A stretch of DNA of 64,000 nt from Strongylocentrotus droebachiensis (taxonomy: Eukaryota; Echinodermata; Echinoidea; Camarodonta; Strongylocentrotidae). Shown piece after piece: positions 47,417 through 59,700 of this stretch (positions within the stretch are counted from its first letter, which is position 1; each line of letters opens with the position of its first letter). The stretch covers positions 310,001 to 374,000 of the forward strand of contig JAVYIG010000163.1 of assembly GCA_035222895.1 (NCBI GenBank). Direction: 5' to 3'. Made by a program: the position numbers and the translations under genes. Below the pieces are notes generated by a model that made no database searches, was not told where the DNA came from, and worked only from the letters and a program-made list of their open reading frames with translations.

Positions 47417-48689
47417 TTAGTCTTGTTCAGACGAAGAGCTAATCGGGATAAATATGGCGGGTCAAGCATGCTGCTATCCGTACAACTTTACAACTATAGG
47501 ACAATACGTCTATCCAGTCGAACGCAGGAAACTGTACATCTATACAACTATACCAGTGTCGGATTCAGGGGGGGCACAAGGGGCACGTACCCCCCCCCCC
47601 GGTAAAAAAAAAGGGGGGAAGGGGGGAAAGAAAAAGGGAAAAGGAGAAAAAGGAGGGGGAAAAAACAAAAGGGTAGAGAGAAAGAGTGAGGAGAGAAAAG
47701 GGAAGAGGAAAAAAAGGAGGGGGAAAGGAAGAAAGGGGAAGAGAGAGAGAGGAGAGAAAAGGAGAAAGGGAAGAAAGGGAGAAAGACGGGGAAGAGAAGA
47801 GGAGAATAATAAAAAGGAAAAGAAAGAAAGGGGGATGATATTATAAGAAGGTGATTTGATTACAAACATCCCCCTTTCTCTCTCTCTCTTACCCCCACCC
47901 CTCTTCTCCCAGGCTCTTACCCTCTCTCTCTCTCTCTCTCTCTCCTCTCTTTCATCCCCCGTTGCTTTTGTTTCCTTTCTCTTTTTTTTTCTTCTTTTTT
48001 CTCTTTTTTTTTCTTCTCTTCTCATCTCTTTCCTTTCTTTCCTTTCTTTTCCTTTCTTTTTTTTCTTTTATTTCCCTCTCATTTTTCCTCTCCCCTTTTC
48101 TCATTTTTCCCGACAGCAGCGCGATTTTACCGACATTATTCTTACAGGGGGTGTCGCACCCCACATCCCTACTTTAGCGACGTGCTTTTGTCTTTAGGGG
48201 GGGGGGGGCTACAGGCCTGGCAAGAGGGGCCCATATACTCACACTGCAAAGTTGTGTTCCCCCCTTCTTATAATATCATCCCCCTTTCTTTATTTTTCCC
48301 CTTTTTTTTCTCCGTCTTTCCCCCTTTCTTCCTTTTCCGCCTTTTCCCTCCTCCCTCTTTTCTTCTTCTTTCTCTCTTCCCTTTTCTTTCTATTCCCCTC
48401 CTTTTTCTTTCCCCCTCCTTTTCTCCTTTTCTCCCTTTTTATTTTTCACCTCCCTCTTTCCCCCTTTTCTTTTGAACCAGGGGGGGGGGCACGTGCCCCC
48501 TGTGCCCCCTGAATCCACTGGTGTAGTTGTATAAATGAACAGTTTCCTGTGTTCTGATTAGCCGGCTAGATAGACGAATAGTTGCATAGTTGTACGGATT
48601 GTGGCATGCTTGGCCCGCCATATTTACCCCGACTAGCTCTTAACACGACATTTACCCTAAGGTATTTGCCTCCGTCTGAACAAGACTAA
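47417..48689. mobile_element. 1.27-kb foldback with nested G/C-run element
   Basis: Outer inverted arms start TTAGTCTTGTTCAGACG and end with the mirror. The inner pair at 47554 (CAGTGTCGGATTCAGGGGG) and ending at 48520 (…CCTGAATCCACTG) looks hAT-like. Between them 47600-47850 is almost pure purine and 47870-48470 almost pure pyrimidine on the plus strand. All long frames here are low complexity (Lys/Glu/Gly/Arg or Phe/Leu/Ser/Pro). Confidence 0.75.
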
Positions 48690-48914
48690 TGAAACAGTAA
48701 TACAGTACGCTAAATACAAAAACAAAGCTAAAACTATTGGATGCAAACCTGAATGACTATAAATAAAAGGTGCAACACGCACGCTCTACTTTCTAAAGAA
48801 GGCCTAGACAACCAGTTATTGATTAGTTCTGAGGTTGTTCCATCCTTTAGTTCCTAAATATTGGAAAGGCCGCTTAACACTATAATTGGAATAATTACAA
48901 TTTGTAGGGATATA

Positions 48915-49510
48915 GGACAACCATCGCCTCACTATAGTCGAAGTTTAACATTTTACGATTGACATGCGTTCCTTACTTTGTATTTCATTTGGGACAAGAT
49001 TTCGAATATGCCATTCAACCAAGGGACCCAGTCTTTAGACTAAAAGTAATGATCATCTAAAACTCATAATAGCGATGTACATGTCAAAATGCAATTTCCC
49101 CGATACAGTCTTACGTCAACAACGGCCATATTATTCTGCAGGTTCATTTAATTATGACATTTAGGATTCAAGGTTCCCTGATTTAGCGTAATCTTAAAGT
49201 ATTTGTCTTCTACTAAATACATGAATGCGTCAATGCAATTTCCCTGGTACAGTCCTGCATGAGCTACGGCAATGTTATTATGAAGGTTCCTTTACTAAGG
49301 AAAATTGGGATTCACGGCCCTTCGGAATAATTTCAATGTAATTATCGTCTCAAAATCATTATAATGTTCTGATACATGTCAACAAGTGATGCTGCTGATA
49401 TATTCCTTGGTCAGAAACGTGCGGCCATATTATTATGAAGGTTCACCTATCACAAAGGTTATGATTTACGACCCTTTGGGGCAATTTTAACTGAATTTGC
49501 CACACTTATG
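48915..49510 (+). repeat. Degenerate tandem repeat of about 140-150 bp
   Basis: Diverged units share ggc-atattattatgaaggtt followed by acggccctt-like ends, at about 49130, 49268 and 49421. Confidence 0.45.
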
Positions 49511-49540
49511 ACTGTAAGCGCCTTCAAAGAAGTGCCATAC

Positions 49541-49792
49541 CATTGGCTTCAAAAGCATGTGTGAGCGGCTGCCTCACAATTGGTTGGCAATTGTGAAATT
49601 GTCCTTCTTGTAAAGCCCGACTCACACAAACGGTGAGGTCGCTATAGTTTAGCCATATCAGCCAGCCGGCAGTGAACAGGACATTGACGATAGATTTATC
49701 CTTATACTCGACCAACGCAAATCCATCATTGCGGGTAAGATCGTGGTAGTAAATATGTCCGTCATTATAAACGCTCCAGAACAGACGTTGGT
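49541..49792 (-). CDS. YWTD/LDLb propeller exon B
   Basis: A 252-base phase 1-1 exon encoding DQRLFWSVYNDGHIYYHDL and later TAGWLIWLNYSDLTVCVSRA, two LDLb-like blade cores (LFWSV, LIWLN). If the GTATGG donor at 49540 is not used the frame stops at 49524-49526. The identical donor sequence on exon A favours splicing onward. Confidence 0.6.
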
Positions 49793-52700
49793 CTTAGGTA
49801 AAAAGATTGAAGAAATAGGGGGAGCGTTAAAGTGTATCAATCACCAACAAATATTTGTTTTTTAAGATATTAGTCCAACGTCTTCCTACTATGCTCAAAA
49901 TTTGGGCTTTAAATATTACTTCATTAAAGAGAGTTTGCAAGATTTTTCTTGTAAAGAAACATGAAATGGAATCCTTTTCGTAGTTTTTAACAACCACCAC
50001 GTTTAGTGTTCTGATCCGAAAATGTTGTTCTTGTTTGTGTTTTGTTTTATGATTTACAAATTGATATATTTATTAATTGATTGTATGATTAAATTTATAA
50101 GGAACGAATGAAACATTTAGTAAATTAATTTCACAAAGCAAAGTTATGTACGTATTTACAACATTTTATTTTCAGAAACTCTAAACTTCGAAATAATGAA
50201 CCCCATTATATTTCTGAAATTATGAACTTCCAGATAAACAGATAAACGAACCTTCGGAATTATTGACTTTCAGGGTTATATAACAAATGTTCGGAATTAC
50301 ACGAGCTCTATTCAATTGTCAGAAAGATTAACCACCTGGAAAGTTTTGTTTCAGAATCATGAACCTTAAAAAAAAGGGTACCCCCCCCCCCCTTCGTACA
50401 TATCACAGATATGAAACAAATGGACGATTCCGTGCAACGTGTCCCTAAAGACATATGGAATGTATAGGTACATTCAATTCATCATTATGTAGGCCTAACA
50501 CCAACATTATCAAACGGTTGTATCAATTTCTTTTTTCTCACTTTCTTTTTTCTCATTTTAAGGACATACAAGAACAATTAGAAGCAACACAATTAATTAT
50601 TAGTCATCAACATCATTATAAACTATATAGTTTAAGGGGTTATCACTTTATCTTCTTTACCTTCCTCATCCATTGTAAACCCGCTGACTGTATCTTTAAG
50701 AGTAAGATCGGTGATTTGCGTATTTTCTTCTCCATCCATTGTCAACCGAAATATTTCGCTGGAGGAGATGAAGTACAAGTAGCTGAAGTAGAAACAAAAA
50801 TAAGAATTAAATTTTTTCTTCCAGCTCCAGCGGTTTCTATATTGTTTATATTACCATCCTTTGTAGGTGTTGTGGTCTAGTGCGTAAGACCCCGCTTACA
50901 GTGAGAAAAGGGCCAGGACCGGGCCAGGCCTACTCGGCCCCGCAATTTTGTGCGTTTACAGTGCTAGGCCAGGCCGCGGCCTAAATTGTAACCTTTCAAT
51001 ATTTTGGCGCTCTGCATGTAAACAAACATTTTTTTTTTATTTTTTTTTTTGGGGGGGGGGGGGCCAGGGGTCACAGTGCATATCCGGTCGCGCGCGATTT
51101 GCAGTGAATCTTTTCCCCAATTTCCTATACACGGCGAACGTTCACTTCTGGGGTAACAGTTGGCCGCGCATTTGGCCCTGCTTGCGTTTACAGTGAGAAA
51201 AGGCCGGGCCAGGCCGCGGCCGAGACTACCTCCAGAGCAGGGCCAAATGCGCGGCCAGTTTGGCCTCGCATTTGGCCTTTTGCTCACTGTAACAGGGGTC
51301 TTAGTCACCGGACTTCCAACCACAGGGTACGGGGTTCGAAACCCTGCTACAGGATTAACGACTTCCGACAAGATATAAATCTACATAAGCGACAATCGAC
51401 AGAGGATAAATAAATGGTTATATTAATAATAATAATAATACATAAGATTTGTATGGCGCCAAATCCACTTGACAATCAAATGCTCAAGGCGCAGCTTGTG
51501 CAAAAGACGAAATACATGATAAATGTATACAAACGTGCAATAGGAAAGGTACAAACACGAAAGGTTATGGTAATCAATTATAAGCAACATTAAACAGATA
51601 TTTCTTAAGATTGTTTTTAACACTTTACCAGAACTGCTATTTTTAATCCATTGAGGGAGAGAATTCCATAATGAAGGCCCAGCATTAGCGAAGGTTCGCT
51701 CCCCTAATTTTGGTTAACCCTAGGAATAACAGGTAAGCCAGAATTTTGAGAACGTAGCTGTCTAGAGGGAATGTAATGCTTGATCAAGCCGATGTTGTAC
51801 TGCTGAGCAGATCCATGTATACAGTGAAATAATAACAAAATATTCTTGAAAACAACACGTTCTTCTACGGGCAACCAATGGAGTGATTTGAGGACTGGTG
51901 TGATGTGACTGTACTTGTTAGAGAGGGTCACGACACGAGCAGCAGCATTCTGAATAGTTCCATAACATGCTAGAGCGCCTTAATGACAGCCATGAAAAAG
52001 CTGCGGCAATTATTATTTTGGAGCACAAAGTCTGACAGACATAAATCAAGTCAGAATGTGTCCTATAATGAACGAGACCTGTCGAGTGTGACGTAACCTA
52101 AATTTATTTATTTATTTCTAATATTTAGACAGGATGACTCATTTTCACCAATAATGGTGGTCTTCCATGAGGCCCTATCAACCCCAATAAGGTCGGGGGC
52201 CATTATGCCCCCCCCCCCTTCACATTTTCCTGATTGTTCGGGAACACATATGGATGGCGCCCCGCCGCTCGCTGACTTCTTTCTTTCGAGTCTTGCGCAT
52301 CTTTTAAAATAGTTTTTTTTTTTAAATCGGACCTACAGTTACAAGGTCACGTGACCTTTCGTCTTTGCATGGCAGTCCGAAAATCGCTCATTTTCGTGAT
52401 TTGTGTACAAAACATATAGAAATGTCATTTTTCCTAAAAATAGATCAAACATTGATTATTGGGTCTTGTTTAAAATTTAGGTGGTTCTTTTGGGAGTCAA
52501 AACAGGTTAATTGTAGTAAGAAATGAAATAAAACAACAAAAACAATGAAATACATAAGTTAAAAAACAATTAAATACATAAGAAATTATCAAAACAAGAG
52601 ATAACATGAGGAATAAGCTGGCTCTTCCACATTTTTTGTCGTATTATTATTCCAAATGATCTAATGAATATATGTCGTGAACAAGAATGCTTAAATATGA

Positions 52701-55700
52701 ATAATATATGATTTATGGGTAAAAATGTGATTGTTTTGACCTTATTTGCATAAATTACCATAAATATGCAAATTAGTGAATTTTTCGAATATTGAAATTA
52801 TCATAGTATTCCATACACTTAACTTGACATGCGTGCACATTTTCGCGGAGATCTTAAGGGGGCCATAATGCCCCCCCCCCCCCGGCCGTACTAAGACCTC
52901 AAATAGCCCGGCCTTTTTTAGGAACAATAATTTTAAACAAAACATAATGGCTCTAGCTCGTAAATCGATCTCACCTTCTCCGTTCATCAATCAGAAAACG
53001 GTACACAGGTACGGAGAGTTTGGTCATGTTCACAGCTGTAACAGGGTGTACTTGGTCCAAAGGACGTGATGGCAATGGTGACCACCTGAGTCTAATTGTA
53101 CTAGCCCAGTACAGCATTCGGCGAGCCTGATACACTTTGATGTCGACGATGTCTTAATTATAGATGGAAAATATTATAGGTAAAAATTGGTTCTAGGACA
53201 CCTACTCCCTGGACATCTACCCCCCGGATAACAACCCCCAGTTAACTACCCCCTAGGACAATTACCACCTAGGGCAACCACCCTCTAGGACGACTACCCT
53301 TTGGGATAACTTCCCCCCGGACAACTACCCCCTAGAACCGCTACCACCGGAAAACTACCCCCGGAAACCTACCCCCTAGGACAATTACCCCGGACAACTA
53401 CCCCTACGACAACAACCCTCCAGGACAACTCCCCCCCCCCCCCGGAGTAGTTGTCCTGGGGGTAGTCGTCCTGGCGGTAGTTGTCCAAAGAGGTAGGTGT
53501 CGTGGGTAGTTGTCCGGGGGGTAGTTGTCCTTGGGGGTAGTTGTCTTGGGGGTAGTTGTCCTTGGAGTAGTTGTCCTGGGGGTAGTCGTCCTATACTCTT
53601 TTCACACTGGCAATATTTTGCTTAACCCCGTACTATAGGTGGGGTTAAGGGGGTCTTAGCCCCACCTATAGTACGGGGTTAAGCCTATTCCACTTTCTGT
53701 TCAGACTGGTTTTTACCAAAGTGGGCTAAAGTTGGCTAACCCCACCTATAGTACGGGGTTAACTAACCCTGCAAAATAGCAGGGCTAACTCCGCAATTGT
53801 GGTGCTAACTCCTGCTAACCCCGCAATTGCGGTGCTAAGCAAATGAATGAGAACAGAAACGAAAAATAGTCCGGTACTACGCAATGGAGCGTATCGCAGC
53901 TGGCCAGATGCGAAGTATGTCCAATCATAACATGCACGATATCCGGGGTTAACGAAATGCAGTGAGAACAGCGGGAATTTTCTTATTCCGGAATAGGCTC
54001 TAGTACGGGACTAAAAACAGCGGGTGTGAAAAGCCAAAAAAAATAGTCCGGGGTTAAGGATAGTACGGGGCTAAGCAAAGTACGGGGTTAAGCAAAACCA
54101 GTGTGAAAAGAGTACTAGAGGGTAGTTGCCTAGGGGATATTTGTCCTAGGGGGTAGTTGACTAGGGTGGTTATCCGGGGGTATAATGTCCAGGGGGTAGG
54201 AGTCCGGATACGGTAAAAATCAAATTTAAAAACCAATTTATCAGCTCTTCCTATTTATATATACACTGTTGGTCATAATGGTGGAATAATTATTTTTACC
54301 CCAATTTATTGAATGATTTTGACAATGATTTATTCCTAATAGATCTAGATGACGTACCTTAGCGCCCGCTGCGTACAGTCATGATTTATTCCTAATCGAT
54401 CTAGATAATAACATACATTCTCAGATTTTATTGAATGACAATTGGGGAGTGTTTGTTTTGCGTGACTGCTAAAGCATGTGTGTGCTACTATGCTAATCAA
54501 CTAGGGGACCTACATCCTTAAGTCATAACTGACAGCAATGGGGATGGCCTCATAAAAGGGCACCAATATAGCACATCGACATGGTTTTGATCCTGGGGGC
54601 TCACGGTAACGAGGCCATTGCTTAGCCAATGAATCATGACTGTACGCAGCAGGCGCTAAGGTACGTCGACTCGACGCCCCACAAACAAAAATAAACGAAG
54701 AAAATACAATAAATTATCAATGATTCATTGTATTTTCCCCCCGATCCCCAACAGGAAAAATTCCTCTGTAGGGCCATGCATTATGGTTTAAGACATGCCC
54801 ACGTAGAGGACTTTTTTTATGTTGGGGGTCGGGGCAAAATGCAATGAATTATTGACAATTTATTGCATTATCTTTGATTTTGTATATTTGTGGGGGCATC
54901 GACGTACCCTAGCGCCCGCTGCGTAAAGTCATGATTCATTGGCTAGCAATGGCCTCGTTACTGTGAGCCTCCAGGATAAAAACCGTGTCGATGTGCTATA
55001 TTAGTGGCCTTTTATGAGGCATTAATCCCTATTACCGTCAGTTATGACTTACGGACGTAGGTCCCCTAGTTGATTAGCATAGTAGCACACACATGCTTTA
55101 GCAGTCACGCAAAACAAACACTCCCCAATTGTCATTCAATAAAATCTGAGAATGTATGTTATTATCTAGATCGATTAGGAATAAATCATGACTGTACGCA
55201 GCGGGCGCTAAGGTACGTCGACGCCCCCACACACAAAAATAAACAAAGAAAATATAATAAATTATCAAAGATTCATTGTATTTTCCCCCAATCCCCAACA
55301 GGAAAAATTCCTCTGTAGGGCCATGCATAATGGTTTAAGGCATGCCCACGTAGAGGATTTGTTTATGTTTGGGGTGGGGGCAAAATGCAATGAATTATTG
55401 AACATTTATTGCATTTTCTTTTATTTTTTATTTTTGTAGGGGCATCGACGTACCCTAGCGCCCGCTGCGTACAGTCATGATTCATTGGCTAAGCAATGGC
55501 CTCTTTACTGTGAGCCCCCAGGATAAAAACCGTGTCGATGCGCTATATTAGTGCCCTTTTATGAGGCATTAATCCCCATTACTGTCAGTTATGACTTACG
55601 GACGTAGGTCCCCTAGTTGATTAGCATAGTAGCACACACATGCTTTAGCAGTCACGCAAAACAAACACTCCCCAATTGTCATTCAATAAAATCTGAGAAT

Positions 55701-56737
55701 GTATGTTATTATCTAGATCGATTAGGAATAAATCATGACTGTACGCAGCGGGCACTAAGGTACGTCGACGCCCCCACACACAAAAATAAACAAAGAAAAT
55801 ATAATAAATTATCAAAGATTCATTGTATTTTCCCCCAATCCCCAACAGGAAAAATTCCTCTGTAGGGCCATGCATAATGGTTTAAGGCATGCCCACGTAG
55901 AGGATTTGTTTATGTTGGGGGTGGGGGCAAAATGCAATGAATTATTGAAAATGTATTGCATTTTCTTTCTTTTTTCTTTTTGTGGGGGCATCAACGTACC
56001 CTAGCGCCCGCTGCGTACAGTCAAGATTCATTGGCTAAGCAATGGCCTCGTTACTGTGAGCCCCCAGGATAAAAACCGTGTCGATGCGCTATATTAGTGC
56101 CCTTTTATGAGGCATTAATCCCCATTACTGTCAGTTATGACTTAAGGATGTAGGTCCCCTAGTTGATTAGCATAGTAGCACACACATGCTTTAGCAGTCA
56201 CGCAAAACAAACACTCCCCAATTGTCATTCAATAAAATCTGAGAATGTATGTTATTATCTAGATCGATTAGGAATAAATCATGACTGTACGCAGCGGGCG
56301 CTAAGGTACGTCATCTAGATCTATTAGGAATAAATCATTGTCAAAATCATTCAATAAATTGGGGTAAAAATAATTATTCCACCATTATGACCAACAGTGT
56401 ATATATAAATAGGAAGAGCTGATAAATTGGTTTTTAAATTTGATTTTTACCGTATCCGGTTTTACCCCTAGTTGATTAGCATTGTAGCACACACATGCTT
56501 TAGCAGTCACGCAAAACAAACACTCCCCAATTGTCATTCAATAAAATCTGAGAATGTATACCATTATCTAGATCTATTAGGAATAAATCATTGTCAAAAT
56601 CATTCAATAAATTGGGGTGAAAATAATTATTCCACCATTATGACCAACAGTGTACATGTATAAACATGTATCTGTAAATAAATGCATGCTCTTTCAAATC
56701 TGTCACGTAATTGCACAACAAGGCCTGGCGTGAAGGC

Positions 56738-56771
<34 letters not shown>

Positions 56772-59700
56772 ATGCAATAAGGGCAATCATCACCTCGTAT
56801 TCACGTATTATTTTGGCGGTGACATTACAGCTTCATTATCAGTGTTCAAACTTTACATCGCTCATGCAATTCGCTCGCATGCACAATTTTAATACTGATA
56901 AGATTAAATTCTGGTTCAGTCGTCAGGATCCTTGCGATTTTGCACCCGAGCGCCAATGTGTTTATCATATGTATTGATCGATTAAAATACTCATCCACAC
57001 AGTCAAGTAGAAGTGAGGGGGGGGGGGGTTAAATCCCAGGAGTTAGAGAAGAGGGAAGGAGGGAGTGATTTGGGTTAGATGGTATGTTTTAATAAAGGAA
57101 AACTCAATTCTGTAAAATAATAGTTTAGGAAATATGCAAATAATTTGTTTAGAGAGTTTTCAGTCTTATTCTGTAAAAAGCCATGCTTGTTCTAGTTTTT
57201 GGTGATGAAATAACTGGGTATTGCCGTGTCATTATCCTTTCATTGTGCTATATTTTAGTCATAACATTGTGAAATTATGAATAATGAGTTATGCTGTGTA
57301 TCATTATGTTTATTTATCAAACGATAAAAAGCTGTTATAATTATATTTTAGTTTGTACAAGCTAAGACTATGAAAATTATCAATTTGGCTTCCAAGTTAT
57401 GATCGAAACAGAATTTGGTGTTTTGAGAAACAAAATTTATGAATGCAAACATGTCACTATTATGCAAATCGATGAGCATTACTACTAAAATGTTTTGTTG
57501 AATCGTAAAGTTGATCAACTGAGGAACAAAGACATGTTCTCAAAACCATACCTTCCTCTTTCTCACTAAAAGTGGTCCAATTATCAGATCCCTGTGACAT
57601 TCTGATATCATAAACAGGCGGTTGCGTTTTGGGTTGGAGCACGTCTGCCCAGTACAGAACATGTTCCCGTTTATCAAAGTCGAAAGAGTCAATGGTGACA
57701 AGATGAGAGGCGAAGAAAGTAGAAAATATCAGGTCTGATACATTTGCAATATGCACTCCTCTTTGGTCATAGCTTTGAATGAGCAGCTGGACGACACCAT
57801 CTGTCATAGGAAAGGAAACGTACAGATAGAATTAGGCATATTAACATGATCGAAAAGACCTTCGAAAAATCAACATAAGGGAATCCAATCTAAATGTTCC
57901 ACTATTACAATGATGTATCGTGAACATAACTTTTTCAGGGCATGTACCATAGGGAATTTGAGTTGATTTCTCTCGTCTTTGCGATCGTGTTTACTGTTAG
58001 ATTTCAATATTTTACCTCGACTCGATATTTAAAACAATATATGTAGCTCTTGAACTCTTTATTTTGTTAACGGGACTATAATAGTCCAGCAATTATTTAA
58101 GTGAATTAGTGAAATAAAGAACTATGTGTTTTGTTATACAAACTGTAATAAGCCGACCACTTTTTGTTCACCTTTCAACTTGGTCTAGGGTCAGTTTGAA
58201 TTACGATATTAAAATAATCAGTAGCAGATCGCTTAATTCAGTGTTTTGTTAGGTTAGGCTACAAGTAAAGACCAGTTCTGGTCATGTGATTGCATTGTGA
58301 AAGAAACGTTGTGGAATCGATCAGAAAAGGTTGATCATCTAGCACAGGCCTTCTCAACTAGTTTATTAGAAGTGCCAAAACGAAAAGAATTTGTAGTTGA
58401 AGTGCCACCCTGTAAGGTCGACTGTGCTGCGAGGGAGCGTAGTGACCGAGCCGAAAATGGGTGGGGTCCAGGGGCGAAGCCCTAACAGGGGTAGCAGGGG
58501 GCCGAGCCCCCTGAAGCTGGTAGATTTAGGGCTTTCTAAAGGCCCAAATGGGGCATTTTTAGCACAATTTTATTCCACAATATAATCAATCATAATTTCA
58601 TATTGATGTGAAAAAATTAGTAAAATTCCTGAGTACAATTACACTGGAGGTATATTTATATGTAGTTTTTGTGTGTGCAATAAACACGGGAAATGTCAAA
58701 ATAAAGTGAAATTAAACAAACAAAAACGAGATGTTTCCAGATATTGGCAATGTTGAAATATCTCATCGTAAGCTAATTGTTGTTCAGACCTTTTAGATTC
58801 GTATAAAATGGTAAAAAACGATAAATTCCCCCTTTCTTCCTGTTGGTTAATAAAGCAGGCATTTAGGGCTCGAATTCGACTGCAACTTCTTGATTTAGCT
58901 GAGTATTTAATTAATATGTTGTTGCAACAGTCGCGCGCCGCACCGACTGACCGCAATCGCCACAAGTGACGCGCGCGCCGCCAGTTGAGAAGGCCTGATC
59001 TAGCATATAATAATGGTGTATACTGCGAGGTTCTGGAATCATCAAAATTATAAGAAATTTGGCCCAGTCTTGGTAAATTTACAAGCACTGTATGCCTACA
59101 CAGAAAGATGTATATGGGACTACGCGACACGTGCGCGATATAAATCCGGTCCGGATAGATATAATAATTTACCAAATATATAAATTAGTAGGCGATTTCC
59201 CGGCAAAATTTGTATCATCACGTATATTAGTCAAAACATATTCTGTCACATAATTGGTAATAAGAGCTTACATTTCATATTTTGAGAGGGGGGCATTTCG
59301 AGAACTGGTCTTTACCTTTAAAGTAAGTTATTGCGACGGTTTCTGCTGGAATATCAATATCGCGGTGAAACATCTTTATTACTAATTAATTATAACACAT
59401 TAAAGGGGCTGTATCATGGGAAATACTGGTTGACGCCATCTACGTCTTTTTGTGTACAATTGCACGTAAACGAATGGACTTGATAAACTGGGTCAGCACG
59501 CGCTAGCGTTCGCGAAACAGACCGAAGTTCTCCTCACGCTTCGGTTTCGCGTATGTTGCACACACGCGAATACGTAGGCCTACTGCGGTCGCGTCGTCCG
59601 TAGGCGTATTATACCCTATTTTCCCCGAGTGGGCCTCAGGAAAGACGCATAGTCTCGTCATGGTACAGCCCATTTAATAATCAGAAATATCATTATGACA

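Noticed and set aside
47454..48512. Several frames of 60-160 codons rich in Lys/Glu/Gly or Phe/Leu/Ser
   Set aside because: They lie in purine or pyrimidine tracts of a foldback element, occur on both strands and have no domain.
53189..53590. CRISPR-like array of short regular repeats
   Set aside because: Units are contiguous, variable and palindromic minisatellite copies with no spacers, in a eukaryotic genome.
55070..55875. Identical 82- and 76-codon frames repeated 547 bp apart
   Set aside because: They are products of the tandem array and its transposon sequence.
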